From Fibrobacter sp. UBA4223 (GTDB lineage: Bacteria > Fibrobacterota > Fibrobacteria > Fibrobacterales > Fibrobacteraceae): DNA of 64,000 nucleotides. The notes under the pieces are model-generated. The model searched no databases and was not told the DNA's origin. It saw nothing but the letters and a program-made list of their open reading frames with translations. Below are positions 1 through 8,949 of this stretch, in pieces. Every line of letters begins with the position of its first letter. Within the stretch, counting starts at the first letter, position 1. Position numbers and translations under genes: made by a program. The stretch covers positions 1 to 64,000 of the forward strand of contig DFTB01000010.1 of NCBI GenBank assembly GCA_002382975.1, in the 5' to 3' direction.

Positions 1-18
1 AGGGGGAGGCTTCCCCCT
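1..18. repeat. GC-rich hairpin repeat at the window start
   Basis: Seven-base arms AGGGGGA and TCCCCCT enclose the loop GGCT, followed by an AT-rich run. The 18 bases differ by one base from the palindrome at 26829-26846, so this is probably a copy of a dispersed element. It could end the transcript of a gene lying outside the window, but the T run is poor. Confidence 0.5.
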
Positions 19-88
19 TTATAATAATATAAGGAGCGGGAAAAGTGGGCACAGCTCTGCCGTAATATACAAATGTTCACTAAAAAGT

Positions 89-119
89 GGCCGGACCTGG
101 TGGTCCGGTCGTTCTTTTT
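89..119 (+). terminator. Rho-independent terminator upstream of mraZ
   Basis: A nine-base-pair stem (GGCCGGACC against GGTCCGGTC, one G-T pair) with a TGGT loop is followed by a T-rich tail. It isolates the dcw operon from the gene to the left, which lies outside the window. Confidence 0.8.
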
Positions 120-146
120 GGGGTGAATTTTGTAAGAAATCCATAA

Positions 147-182
147 TTTTTGTTGCCGGAGTGGTAGAAAGTGGTATATTTG
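147..182 (+). promoter_or_regulatory. Predicted promoter of the dcw operon
   Basis: TTTTTG at 147-152 is followed after 22 bases by TATATTTG at 175-182. This matches the TAnnTTTG -7 element with an upstream TTG described for Bacteroidota promoters, a related phylum. A more classical reading is TTGCCG (153-158), 16 bases, TATATT (175-180). Either way transcription would start near 187-190. Confidence 0.55.
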
Positions 183-197
183 TACTGTGTTGTGGTA
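161..197 (+). promoter_or_regulatory. Candidate MraZ operator (GTGGTA repeats)
   Basis: Three direct copies of GTGGTA lie at 161-166, 171-176 and 192-197. The first two are ten bases apart, and the set overlaps the predicted -10 region. MraZ of other bacteria binds direct TGGGN repeats on a ten-base period in its own promoter, so these are plausible autoregulatory boxes with a changed core (TGGTA). That they bind MraZ is an inference. Confidence 0.5.
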
Positions 198-214
198 AAA
201 TGTGTCAAACTAGT

Positions 215-691
215 ATGAACTTTACGTCTTTCATAGGTCAAGCCCAGACGGCTATCGATGGAAAGGGAAGGTCTTCCTTCCCCAGGGAATTCCGTCGTCA
301 GCTTGGGCCAACCGAAGGGGATGAATTCGTGGTTACCCGTGGCCCGAACCAGACTCTCCGGTTGTTTACCTTGCCGGAATACGAAAAGTTCATGGCGGAC
401 CTGGACAGCCGGTCCGACCGCCGTCAAGCCGACCTAGTTCGGAGAGGCCTCGCTCCCACCGTGGTGGAGTTGGATGGCCAGAACCGCATTTTACTTCCAA
501 AGATTTTGTTGGAGTATGCTGAGCTGAAGGGTGAAGTCCTTTACGTACAAGCTAGCGGTAAAACTCTTGAACTATGGAATCCGGAACGCTTCAATGCCAA
601 GTATGGCCTGCAATCGGACGATGCGATTGCCGCATTCGATGCTGCGTTCTACGGAGAAGGTTTGACGGAGGGCGACGATGCAAAACGCTGA
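215..691 (+). CDS. mraZ: Transcriptional regulator MraZ
   Basis: MraZ is a DNA-binding regulator with two SpoVT/AbrB-like domains that controls the dcw operon. Both signature halves are visible: DGKGRSSFPREFRRQL near residue 16 and DGQNRILLPKILLEYAEL near residue 89. From the ATG at 215 the protein has 158 residues, close to the usual 140-155. The frame is open back to a GTG at 161 and also has an ATG at 200. The 161 start is unlikely because it lies upstream of the predicted transcription start and inside the GTGGTA boxes. The gene overlaps rsmH by 14 bases and heads the operon. Confidence 0.9.
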   Translation: MNFTSFIGQAQTAIDGKGRSSFPREFRRQLGPTEGDEFVVTRGPNQTLRLFTLPEYEKFMADLDSRSDRRQADLVRRGLAPTVVELDGQNRILLPKILLEYAELKGEVLYVQASGKTLELWNPERFNAKYGLQSDDAIAAFDAAFYGEGLTEGDDAKR

Positions 692-1655
692 CCTGCGTCA
701 ACCCAAATTACAGACAAATGAATTTTATCACGACCCGGTGATGCTTGCCGAGTGCCTTGACGGACTCCGCATCAGACCGGATGGCACATACGGCGACTGC
801 ACCCTGGGCGGTGGCGGACATTCCTTCGGAATTGCAAACAAACTAAACGAGAGCGGAACGCTCCACGCCTTTGACCGTGATGAGGAAGCCGTTGCGTTTG
901 CCACCAGGCGCCTTGCTGGTGTAAAGTGCAAGTTCGTTGTGCATCCGGTGCGGTTCGGTGAACTGAAGAACGAAATCGCGCCGAACACTCTGGACGGAAT
1001 CCTTTACGACCTGGGAATCAGCAGCCACCAGGTGGACGATTCCAGTCGCGGGTTCACCTTCGTAGGCAACAACCCGCTGGATTTGCGCATGGACCGTCGC
1101 GAAGGAGTCTCTGCCCAGGAATGGCTGAAGTCGGTGAGTGCCGACGACCTGGCCGCAGTGCTCCGGAAGAATGCCGATATGGACAGGGCTTTCAAGCTTT
1201 CTACCCGCCTTGTGGAGATGGCTTCTGCGGTTACGGCCGAGGGTCGCGAAATTTTGCCGAGTGACGTGAAGGCCGTTGTGGAATCGGTGTTCCCCGATAA
1301 GAGGCGTGAAGTGAACGGCCTCTTGGCTCGGGTTTTCCAGGCGGTGCGCATGGAAGTGAACGGCGAACTGAAAGAAATTGAAGATAGCCTGAGTGCCGCG
1401 GTGGATTGCCTGAAGGTGGGCGGCCGCCTGGTGGTGATGAGCTACCACTCGGTGGAGGACCGCTGCGTGAAGGAAACTGCGGCTCGGTTCGAGAAGGCCT
1501 GCATCTGCCCGGAAAACTTGCCGGTGTGCGTGTGCGGCGGGAACCACCAGCGTTTGAGAAAGGTGAATCGCAAGCCGATTCTGCCTACGGAACAGGAGAT
1601 TGCAAGAAACAGCAGGGCTCGCTCTGCGAAGCTTAGGATTTACGAGAGGGTATGA
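678..1655 (+). CDS. rsmH: 16S rRNA (cytosine-1402-N4)-methyltransferase RsmH
   Basis: RsmH (MraW) methylates N4 of C1402 in the ribosomal P site using S-adenosylmethionine. The SAM-binding loop DCTLGGGGHS is near residue 40, LYDLGISSHQVDD near 110, MSYHSVEDR near 255, and the C-terminal signature NSRARSAKLRIYERV closes the protein. The length of 325 residues is typical. The start overlaps the end of mraZ, and the stop overlaps the next start by four bases (ATGA), consistent with translational coupling. Confidence 0.95.
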   Translation: MQNADLRQPKLQTNEFYHDPVMLAECLDGLRIRPDGTYGDCTLGGGGHSFGIANKLNESGTLHAFDRDEEAVAFATRRLAGVKCKFVVHPVRFGELKNEIAPNTLDGILYDLGISSHQVDDSSRGFTFVGNNPLDLRMDRREGVSAQEWLKSVSADDLAAVLRKNADMDRAFKLSTRLVEMASAVTAEGREILPSDVKAVVESVFPDKRREVNGLLARVFQAVRMEVNGELKEIEDSLSAAVDCLKVGGRLVVMSYHSVEDRCVKETAARFEKACICPENLPVCVCGGNHQRLRKVNRKPILPTEQEIARNSRARSAKLRIYERV

Positions 1656-1966
1656 GCGGAACTGAGAAATTCAAGGTAGCGGCAACCAACAGGTCGATTT
1701 TTATAATCGTCTTTTGCGTTGTGCTTTTGGGAGCCTTGCTCCTGATGCTTCCGCTGTACCTGCAGAACCGCCTGAACAGCCTTTACGGCCAGTCCCGCAT
1801 GCTCGAGAGGCAGGTGACCTTCTTGCAGCGCGACGCGCTCTTGCTGGAACTGAAGATTAACCAGATGTCTTCGCTGGAACGCCTGTCCGACTTTGCCGAT
1901 AGCGCAGGGCTCGGGCTTTACGAGGTCCCGCAGAAGATTATGGTTCTGGAGGGTAAAGGTGAATAG
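1652..1966 (+). CDS. ftsL: Cell division protein FtsL
   Basis: A small bitopic protein of 104 residues: a short cytoplasmic N-terminus, one membrane helix at about residues 16-36, then a periplasmic coiled coil (RMLERQVTFLQRDALLLELKINQMSS). This architecture and the position between rsmH and a division transpeptidase identify FtsL, which forms the FtsQLB scaffold that activates FtsWI. FtsL sequences are poorly conserved, so the call rests on topology and synteny. Confidence 0.8.
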   Translation: MSGTEKFKVAATNRSIFIIVFCVVLLGALLLMLPLYLQNRLNSLYGQSRMLERQVTFLQRDALLLELKINQMSSLERLSDFADSAGLGLYEVPQKIMVLEGKGE

Positions 1967-3866
1967 ATTCCCTCTTGAACCGCTCGGATTCCTGAAATGG
2001 ATAGTGCTGTCCCTGGTGGTGGTGCTGACCTTGCAGACCTTCAACATCCAGGTGCTGAACCGTGAAGTGTACCAGAAGAAGACCATGAGCTTGGTGACCC
2101 GCTCCAAGAACATCTACGCCGAACGGGGCCAGATTATGGACCGCAACGGGGTGGTTCTGGCGGACAACTTCAGGGATACCGCCAACAAGGCCCTGGACTA
2201 CAGCCGCGTGTTCTTGCAAGGCAAACTTGCCTCCCAGGTGATTGGCAAGCTGGACTTTAACGGTCATGGCGTCATGGGCGTGGAACGCGTGTTTGACGAA
2301 CGCCTGAGCGGGAACGAAGGGTTCCGGGTGAGTGTGCAGGACGCCCACCGCCGTGAAGTGTATTCCCGTTCCGAAAACCTGGCGGAAGCGGTGCCGGGCA
2401 AGAACCTGGTGCTGACGATTGACAAGAACATGCAGGAACTGGTGGAAAAGGGCCTGAAGGATGGCGTGACGAAATACAGCGCCACCAGTGCTTCTGCCGT
2501 GGTGGTGGATCCCTACACCGGTGAAATCCTGGCCATGGCCAGTTACCCCACCTTTGACCCCAATTCCAAGACCCAGGGAATCGGCCGTGTGGCGAAGAAC
2601 GAGATTGTCTCCATGTCTTATGAGCCCGGCTCCACCTTCAAGGTGGTTACCGCCGCCGCCGCTCTGGAAAATAACGTGGTGGACCCGGAAAAGGTGTTTG
2701 CAAACGAGGGCAAGAGTTGGAGCTGGAACCCGAGATCGGCTCCCATCAGGGATTCTCACGTGTACGGTGACATGAACATGACCCAGGCCATGGTGCAGTC
2801 TTCCAATATCGTGTTTGCAAAGATTGCAAACGAGGTGGGGGCGGACAAGCTTTACCGCATGGCCCGTAACTTTGGGCTGGGCATGAAGACTTCGGAGAAT
2901 TTCTACGGCGAGGAATCGGGCAAGCTTTACCAGCCCTACGAACTGACCCGCGACGACCGCACCCTGAAAACCATGGGCTATGGCCACGCCCTGCTGGTGA
3001 CGCCCATGCAGATGGTGATGGTCTATTCCACCATTGCTAACGGCGGCAAGTTGATGGAGCCCATGATTGTGAAGGAATGGCGGGATGCCAATGGCGAGGT
3101 GGTGGAAAAGAACGAGCCGGTAGAAGTTCGCCGGGTGATTTCAGAAGTGACTGCCGCAAAGATTCGCGGCATGCTCAGCCATGTGGTGAACGACAGCGAC
3201 GGTACGGCGAAGCAGGTGAGAAGCAAAAAAATCCCTGACGTGATTATTGGTGGCAAGACGGGTACGGCCGAAAAGTTCAACCAGAAGACGGGCGAGTACG
3301 ATAGCAAGCTTCAGGTGGCCTCTTTCATTGGGATGGTCCCTGTGGAAAACGCCCGCTATGTTTGCCTGGTTCTTGTAGATGACCCCAACTCTGACAAGTC
3401 CTACGGCCACGCCGGCGGTGTGACGGCAGGGCCTATTTTCCGCAATATCGTGGAAAGTATCTATTACCATCCGGAAATTTCTCCCTTGACCCACAAGTTG
3501 GCGAGAGTGCCTGCCAAGAACGGCTGCAATGTGGACTTTATGGGCATGACGGTGGCGGCCGCAAAGAAGATGGCGGCAGAACACGGATGCCCTGTGGAAT
3601 TCAAGGGCGAAGGGGGCCGTGTGGTGTCCCAGCGTAGTGACGTGCTGGATTCTTTCGGGGTGGTGCTGAATCTCGGCGAGACCTCGGCGAGCAAGATGCC
3701 GAACCTGGTGGGGCTTTCTTTGAAGGAAGCCCTGGAAGTGATGGGCAATATCCGCATGAACGTGGAATTTGAAGGCAAGGGGAGGGTGGTTTCCCAGTCT
3801 CCCAAGGCCGAAACGGAACTTACAAAAGGTGCCACCTGCAAGCTGACACTGAAGGAGAAGGGCTGA
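1959..3866 (+). CDS. ftsI: Division transpeptidase FtsI (PBP3) with two PASTA domains
   Basis: This is a class B penicillin-binding protein that crosslinks septal peptidoglycan. One membrane helix lies at residues 10-30. The catalytic motifs are STFK (225-228), SSN (281-283) and KTG (433-435). Two C-terminal PASTA-like domains follow at about 520-575 and 580-635. A GTG at 1959 is chosen because GGAGG lies just upstream, whereas an ATG at 1893 would add residues out of register with the family and overlap ftsL deeply. It overlaps ftsL by eight bases and touches murE. PASTA domains are more usual on Gram-positive FtsI or Spo-type proteins, but also occur in other phyla. Confidence 0.93.
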   Translation: MNRFPLEPLGFLKWIVLSLVVVLTLQTFNIQVLNREVYQKKTMSLVTRSKNIYAERGQIMDRNGVVLADNFRDTANKALDYSRVFLQGKLASQVIGKLDFNGHGVMGVERVFDERLSGNEGFRVSVQDAHRREVYSRSENLAEAVPGKNLVLTIDKNMQELVEKGLKDGVTKYSATSASAVVVDPYTGEILAMASYPTFDPNSKTQGIGRVAKNEIVSMSYEPGSTFKVVTAAAALENNVVDPEKVFANEGKSWSWNPRSAPIRDSHVYGDMNMTQAMVQSSNIVFAKIANEVGADKLYRMARNFGLGMKTSENFYGEESGKLYQPYELTRDDRTLKTMGYGHALLVTPMQMVMVYSTIANGGKLMEPMIVKEWRDANGEVVEKNEPVEVRRVISEVTAAKIRGMLSHVVNDSDGTAKQVRSKKIPDVIIGGKTGTAEKFNQKTGEYDSKLQVASFIGMVPVENARYVCLVLVDDPNSDKSYGHAGGVTAGPIFRNIVESIYYHPEISPLTHKLARVPAKNGCNVDFMGMTVAAAKKMAAEHGCPVEFKGEGGRVVSQRSDVLDSFGVVLNLGETSASKMPNLVGLSLKEALEVMGNIRMNVEFEGKGRVVSQSPKAETELTKGATCKLTLKEKG

Positions 3867-5293
3867 TGATTTCTGAAGGATTGATGCAGAACCTCCAAGT
3901 GACTGGACTTTGCGACGATTCCCGCCGGGTGAAACCGGGGAACCTGTTCTTCTCCATGCCTACGGAAGGGGCGGAAGAATTTGCCCAGAAGGCGCTTGAC
4001 GCAGGCGCTGTCGCCGTGGTGGCCGAAATGCCCGCTCCCGAAAAGATGACCGCCAAGTGGATCCAGGTGATGGATGTGCGCAGGGCCCGTCTGGAAGCGG
4101 CAAAGATTTTCTACAAGGATCCATTCAGTAAACTTACCGCCCATGCGGTGACGGGAACCAACGGCAAGACCACCAGCGCCTTCTTGATGGATGCCATGCT
4201 CACCGCCGCTGGCCACAAGGTGGCCCTGCTGGGGACCATCAAGAACAAGATTGGCGAAAAGTCCGTGCAGGCGACCCTCACGACGCCGGGACTTTTGGAC
4301 CTGTACGCCTTTGCCGCCTCTGCCGTAGAGGCGGGCTGCACCGACCTGGTGATGGAGGCATCTTCCCATTCCCTTTATCAGGGACGCATGGCTGGAGTGC
4401 TTTACAGGAGTGGTCTCTTTAGCAACCTGACCCAGGACCACCTGGATTTCCACAAGACCATGGACGCCTACTTTGAGGCGAAAAAGCTTTTGTTTACCCG
4501 TTACCTTGCCAGTGACGGTGTGGCTGTCATTAACGTAGATGATTCCTACGGAAAGAAACTATACGATTCCCTGACCGAGATTGAAGCGGGCCGCAAGGTG
4601 GCTGTCTCGCGTCTTGGAATCGTTAGCGCTAATGTGAAGCCCGAAGGCCCTGTCGAAAACACCGAAGACGGCTTGAAGATGCTGTTGCCCGCCATTAGCG
4701 GCGTGCCTTTCGAGACGCCCCTTTGCGGGGACTTTAACGTGGACAACGTGATGCTGGTGCTTTCGTGGGCGAAGGCTGTCGGTGTGCCGGAAACGGCCAT
4801 GCGCAAGGCCCTGGCAGGCATTCGGGTGCCCGGACGTTTTGATAAGGTGTGGAACCGTAACGGTCGCCACGTGATTGTGGACTACGCCCACACTCCCGAC
4901 GCGTTAGAGCGCGTGCTCTCTACCGCCCGCAGCCTTTGCAGGGGCAAACTCTCTTGCGTGTTCGGCTGCGGTGGCGACCGCGACAAGACCAAGCGGCCCA
5001 TTATGGGGGCTATCGCCGAACGCATGGCGGACAAGGCCTGGCTCACTTCGGACAATCCCCGTACCGAAAACCCGACAGACATCATCAACGACGTGCGCGC
5101 CGGCATGAAGACGGACAAGTTCTCCGTGGTGGAAAACCGCGAAGAGGCCATTTACAAGGCCTGCGCCGAACTGAAGGACGGTGACTGGCTGGTGATTGCG
5201 GGCAAGGGCCACGAGGACTACCAGATTATCGGAAAGACGAAACATCATTTTGACGACCGCGAGATTGCAGTAAAGGCTATGGAAAAATGCTGA
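3866..5293 (+). CDS. murE: UDP-MurNAc-L-Ala-D-Glu:meso-DAP ligase MurE
   Basis: MurE adds the third stem residue to the peptidoglycan precursor in the cytoplasm with ATP. The Mur-ligase P-loop GTNGKTT is at residues 97-103, MEASSHSL near 170, the VDYAHTPDAL stretch near 335 and DNPRTENP near 395. The DNPR motif marks ligases that use meso-diaminopimelate rather than lysine, so the wall is of the Gram-negative type. The length of 475 residues is typical. The ATG overlaps the ftsI stop by one base; a second ATG lies at 3884. Confidence 0.95.
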   Translation: MISEGLMQNLQVTGLCDDSRRVKPGNLFFSMPTEGAEEFAQKALDAGAVAVVAEMPAPEKMTAKWIQVMDVRRARLEAAKIFYKDPFSKLTAHAVTGTNGKTTSAFLMDAMLTAAGHKVALLGTIKNKIGEKSVQATLTTPGLLDLYAFAASAVEAGCTDLVMEASSHSLYQGRMAGVLYRSGLFSNLTQDHLDFHKTMDAYFEAKKLLFTRYLASDGVAVINVDDSYGKKLYDSLTEIEAGRKVAVSRLGIVSANVKPEGPVENTEDGLKMLLPAISGVPFETPLCGDFNVDNVMLVLSWAKAVGVPETAMRKALAGIRVPGRFDKVWNRNGRHVIVDYAHTPDALERVLSTARSLCRGKLSCVFGCGGDRDKTKRPIMGAIAERMADKAWLTSDNPRTENPTDIINDVRAGMKTDKFSVVENREEAIYKACAELKDGDWLVIAGKGHEDYQIIGKTKHHFDDREIAVKAMEKC

Positions 5294-6690
5294 AGTTGGA
5301 TTTGACAATAGGTGAAATGCTGAAGATTCTGGAAACGGAACCTGTGGGCGTTGCTCCCAAGGTTTTGAAACGCAAGGTGAATCTCTGCATGGATTCCAGG
5401 GAAAGCGCCAAGGGAGTTGTCTTTTGGCCTATCAAGGGTGTCCGTTTTGACGCCCACAAGTTTGTAAACCAGATGGAAAAGGAAGGGGCGCTCATGAGCG
5501 TTGTAAACCAGACAGCCGTGGAAGAATACTCTACCCAAAACGAAACCTTCAAGGCCTACGCGCCTGTAGATGATACCACCAAGGCGTTGCTCAAGCTGGC
5601 CAAGGGATACCAGAGGCTTTTCAAGGTGAAGAAGGTGGCCATTACCGGAAGTAACGGCAAGACCACTACCAAGGAAATGGTGAAGGCGGTGCTTTCTTCC
5701 AAGTTCGTGACCCACGCCACCGCCGGAAACTTCAATAACCATATCGGCGTGCCCATGACCCTTTTCCAGCTGAAGCACAAGCACGAAGTCGCCGTGGTGG
5801 AAATGGGCACCAGCGGCCCTGACGAAATCCGCCCTCTTTCTCTGGCGGCAGAGCCCGACGTGGCGGTGATTACCAACATCGGCGCTTCTCACCTGGAACG
5901 CTTGGGCGACCTGGACGGTGTTTTCCGCGAAAAGATTACCATTACCGCAGGCCTCAAGAAGAACGGCACTCTGATTGTGAACGCCGATGACCCGAGGCTT
6001 TGCAAGGTGAAATCCACCAAAAATTACAAGGTGGTGACCTTCGGGCTTCGCCGTGGCGTGGTGAAACCCGAAAAACTTAGCTGGAACGAAAACGCCTGCG
6101 CCGACTTTTACGTGGGCCGCACCCATTTTGTGCTGAACGTGCCCGGAACCCATAACCTGTACAATGCCCTGGCAGCTATTGCCGTGGGCGAGGCCTTCCG
6201 TATCCCTAAGGCGGAAATCGCCAAGGTGCTCAAGAATTTCCGCGCCACCAACATGCGCATGGAAATCAAGAAGGGCGACGGTTTCAAGATTGTGTCCGAC
6301 TGCTACAACGCGAACCCCTCTTCTACCCGCATGGCCCTGCAGACCATCGGTAACATGAATGTGGAAGGTAGCCGTATTGCGGTCCTTGGCGATATGCTGG
6401 AACTGGGCAAGGAATCCAAGGAACTGCACCGGAGTATCGGGGCGCTGGTTCCCGAAATGAACTTTGACTTGCTGGTGACCGTTGGCGAAGAAGCGAAGAA
6501 CTATGTGAAGGGAGCGAAGGAAAAGGGCATGGCCTGCGTGGAACATTTTGACACTGTGCAGGACGCCATCGTTTTCCTTTCGGACGTGGTGAGCAAGGGC
6601 GACGTGCTCTTGGTCAAGGGATCTCGCGGGATGAAAATGGAGCAGGTAGTAGATGCTCTGCTGAAACTTTCTCTGGTGTCCAAGGCTTAA
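5287..6690 (+). CDS. murF: UDP-MurNAc-tripeptide:D-Ala-D-Ala ligase MurF
   Basis: MurF joins D-alanyl-D-alanine to the UDP-MurNAc tripeptide. It shows the P-loop GSNGKTTTKEM near residue 120, NFNNHIGVPMTL near 147, EMGTSGPDEI near 175, and the C-terminal domain with DCYNANPSS near 340. At 467 residues it is a normal MurF. It overlaps murE by seven bases. Only 22 bases separate it from ftsW, so the mraY and murD genes that usually follow are absent here. Confidence 0.95.
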   Translation: MLKLDLTIGEMLKILETEPVGVAPKVLKRKVNLCMDSRESAKGVVFWPIKGVRFDAHKFVNQMEKEGALMSVVNQTAVEEYSTQNETFKAYAPVDDTTKALLKLAKGYQRLFKVKKVAITGSNGKTTTKEMVKAVLSSKFVTHATAGNFNNHIGVPMTLFQLKHKHEVAVVEMGTSGPDEIRPLSLAAEPDVAVITNIGASHLERLGDLDGVFREKITITAGLKKNGTLIVNADDPRLCKVKSTKNYKVVTFGLRRGVVKPEKLSWNENACADFYVGRTHFVLNVPGTHNLYNALAAIAVGEAFRIPKAEIAKVLKNFRATNMRMEIKKGDGFKIVSDCYNANPSSTRMALQTIGNMNVEGSRIAVLGDMLELGKESKELHRSIGALVPEMNFDLLVTVGEEAKNYVKGAKEKGMACVEHFDTVQDAIVFLSDVVSKGDVLLVKGSRGMKMEQVVDALLKLSLVSKA

Positions 6691-6712
6691 GGGAATAAGG
6701 AACTGTCTTTAG

Positions 6713-7882
6713 ATGAATAACATGCAGACCATAGGCGTAAACAAGTGGCTGTTGCTTGCAACGCTCTTGTTGATATGCTTCGGCATAGCCGTAGTTTATA
6801 CGGCGTCAACGCCTCATGCCCTGCAACGGGGACTTTCTCCGGAATTCTACCTGAAGGCCCACCTGTGGAAGGTCCTTGCGGCCCTGGTTATCATGTTCGT
6901 TGTTTCGAAGGTTGATTACAGCGTTTGGATGAAGGGCTCCCGCGTGGTGTTCATTATCGGGGCGGTGCTTACGGTGGCGGCCATTGTGGCTGGCGGTAGC
7001 GTCAAGGGCGCCAACCGCTGGATTTGGGGAATCCAGCCCTCTGAAATCTTGAAACTGGGCTTGATTTCTTGGATATGCGCGAAACTTGCGGTGGCAGGTA
7101 CCGAAATCAAGACCCTGAAATGCAGCCTGATACAGCCGGCGATTCCCTTCGGGATATCGGCAATTCTCCTGGCCCTGCAGCCGAATTTCTCTATGTTGCT
7201 CCTGTTTGCGGGCATCACCCTTGCGGTTTTGTTTGTGGCGGAAGCCCGGTTCAAGTACATTGCCATCTCTCTTGCGGCCTGCATTCCGGTGGGCCTGATC
7301 GTGCTTTTGATCAAGTCCCATACTTCCAAGCGCCTGATGGCGTTCTTCAATCCGGCGGAGAACCAGAATTCGGCCTACCAGGGTGAACACGCTCTTGAAG
7401 CCCTCGGGAACGGAGGCTTTTTTGGGACTGGCTTCGGTATGGGCGTGCAGAAACTGGGCTACTTGCCCGAGGCCCACAAAGACGTGGTCTATGCGGTGAT
7501 AGGCGAGGAGTTCGGCTTTGTGGGGACTTTTGCCATTCTCCTTCTTTTTGGAATGTTGTTCTACCAGGGCTTTGAAATCGCCCGCAATTCTTCTAGCCGT
7601 TTTGGAAAGTACATGGCGGTGGCTTTGACGATTTCCCTGTTCCTGAATTTTTTGGTGCATGTCTGTGTGAGTACTGGGCTTTTCCCCACCACAGGGCAGC
7701 CCTTGCCTTTCCTTAGCTTTGGCGGAACTAACCTGATTTTCTCGGCCCTGTTCATCGGGATTCTTTTGAACATCTCGAAACCGGGAACAGGCACGAAAAT
7801 CTGGGAACCCTATATGAAAAACGGGGACAGGACGGATACTCGCCCCCGTACGGATTATGAAACTTCAAGGAGTGGACGATGA
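6713..7882 (+). CDS. ftsW: Septal peptidoglycan polymerase FtsW (SEDS)
   Basis: A polytopic SEDS glycosyltransferase that polymerises lipid II at the septum together with FtsI. About ten membrane helices are visible. Family features include KGANRWIWG-x-QPSE near residue 100, FGMGVQKLGYLPEAHKD near 240 (the conserved large periplasmic loop) and LPFLSFGGTNLI near 330. The length of 389 residues is typical. It could in principle be the paralogue RodA, but the operon position supports FtsW. The stop overlaps the murG ATG by four bases. Confidence 0.92.
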   Translation: MNNMQTIGVNKWLLLATLLLICFGIAVVYTASTPHALQRGLSPEFYLKAHLWKVLAALVIMFVVSKVDYSVWMKGSRVVFIIGAVLTVAAIVAGGSVKGANRWIWGIQPSEILKLGLISWICAKLAVAGTEIKTLKCSLIQPAIPFGISAILLALQPNFSMLLLFAGITLAVLFVAEARFKYIAISLAACIPVGLIVLLIKSHTSKRLMAFFNPAENQNSAYQGEHALEALGNGGFFGTGFGMGVQKLGYLPEAHKDVVYAVIGEEFGFVGTFAILLLFGMLFYQGFEIARNSSSRFGKYMAVALTISLFLNFLVHVCVSTGLFPTTGQPLPFLSFGGTNLIFSALFIGILLNISKPGTGTKIWEPYMKNGDRTDTRPRTDYETSRSGR

Positions 7883-8949
7883 AAAAGTTCCTTTTTGTGT
7901 GCGGTGGAACCGGCGGACACATTTTCCCGGCTGTGGCGATTGCCGAAAGCCTCAAGAAAATGGGTGTTGAAGACATTACCTTTGCCGGTCGTAAGAATTC
8001 TATGGAAGAACGCCTGGTGGCAGGCAACTGGCCCTACGAATACATTACCGCGGAGCCTCTCCATCGCGGTCCGTTCCTCAAGAACCTGGCGCTGCCCTAC
8101 AAGCTGCTCAAGTCCCTGTCCAATGCCAAGAAGGTGATCCGCAAGGTGAAACCCGACGTGGTGGTGGCGACGGGCGGTTACGTTTCGCTCCCGATCGTCC
8201 TTGCCGCAGGCAGCATGGGCATCCCCGTTTACCTGCAAGAACAGAATGCGGTGGCGGGAATTGCCAACAAGATGGGCGCTCGATACGCGAAGACCGTTTT
8301 TGTGACCTCCGAAGATGCCGCCAAGTATTTCCCGGCAGGAAAGACCATGATTTTTGGAAACCCCGTCCGTGAATTGCCTGCCGAAGACAGCCTGGAACGC
8401 CCCGTGGAATTCCGCGAGGGCAAGAAGGCCGTGTTTATCGTGGGGGGCTCTCAGGGGGCAGTCGGCATCAATACGAAAATTGAGGAAAGTATCGGCCGGA
8501 TTACCGGGAACGAGGATGTTTCCGTGGTGTGGCAGGTAGGTGTCAAGAACGTAGATGACATTACGGGTCGTCTGGGAATTCTGCCCAACGTGTCGGTGAA
8601 GGGATTCTTGAACGGGATCTACGCCTACATGAAACATGCGGACCTGATTATCAGCCGCGCAGGGGCTTCGGCCCTGGCAGAAATCCTTGCCTTTGGCAAG
8701 CCCTCTATTCTGCTCCCGTTCCCCCACGCTACGGCAAACCATCAGGAACACAATGCCCGTGCCGTCGAAAAGACGGGGGCTGCCCTGGTGGAGCTGGACA
8801 GCGACGAGAATCATTTGTGGGACAAGGTGGAATCCCTGCTGTTCGATAGCGAGAAACTTGCCAAGATGGCGGCTGCGGCAAAGAAGCTTGGAATGCCCGA
8901 TGCAGCCGACAAGATTGCAAAGGTGATTTTGGAAAAGGAAAGTGCATAA
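7879..8949 (+). CDS. murG: UDP-GlcNAc:undecaprenyl-PP-MurNAc-pentapeptide transferase MurG
   Basis: MurG converts lipid I to lipid II on the inner face of the membrane. The N-terminal GGTGGHIFPA is at residues 9-18, TGGYVSLP near 98, LQEQNAVAG near 120, GGSQGA near 190, and the donor-binding stretch ISRAGASALAEILAFGKPSILLPFPHATANHQEHNA near 255-290. It has 356 residues, as expected. It is coupled to ftsW (ATGA) and to murC (one-base overlap). Confidence 0.96.
   Translation: MKKFLFVCGGTGGHIFPAVAIAESLKKMGVEDITFAGRKNSMEERLVAGNWPYEYITAEPLHRGPFLKNLALPYKLLKSLSNAKKVIRKVKPDVVVATGGYVSLPIVLAAGSMGIPVYLQEQNAVAGIANKMGARYAKTVFVTSEDAAKYFPAGKTMIFGNPVRELPAEDSLERPVEFREGKKAVFIVGGSQGAVGINTKIEESIGRITGNEDVSVVWQVGVKNVDDITGRLGILPNVSVKGFLNGIYAYMKHADLIISRAGASALAEILAFGKPSILLPFPHATANHQEHNARAVEKTGAALVELDSDENHLWDKVESLLFDSEKLAKMAAAAKKLGMPDAADKIAKVILEKESA

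Noticed and set aside
161..214. Longer MraZ starting at the GTG at 161
   Set aside because: That codon lies upstream of the predicted transcription start and within GTGGTA repeats; the added residues do not fit the family N-terminus.
843..1547. Long antisense frames within rsmH, ftsI, ftsZ and the porin gene
   Set aside because: They mirror codon-biased genes, are His- and Arg-rich, overlap clearly identified genes completely and lack ribosome binding sites.
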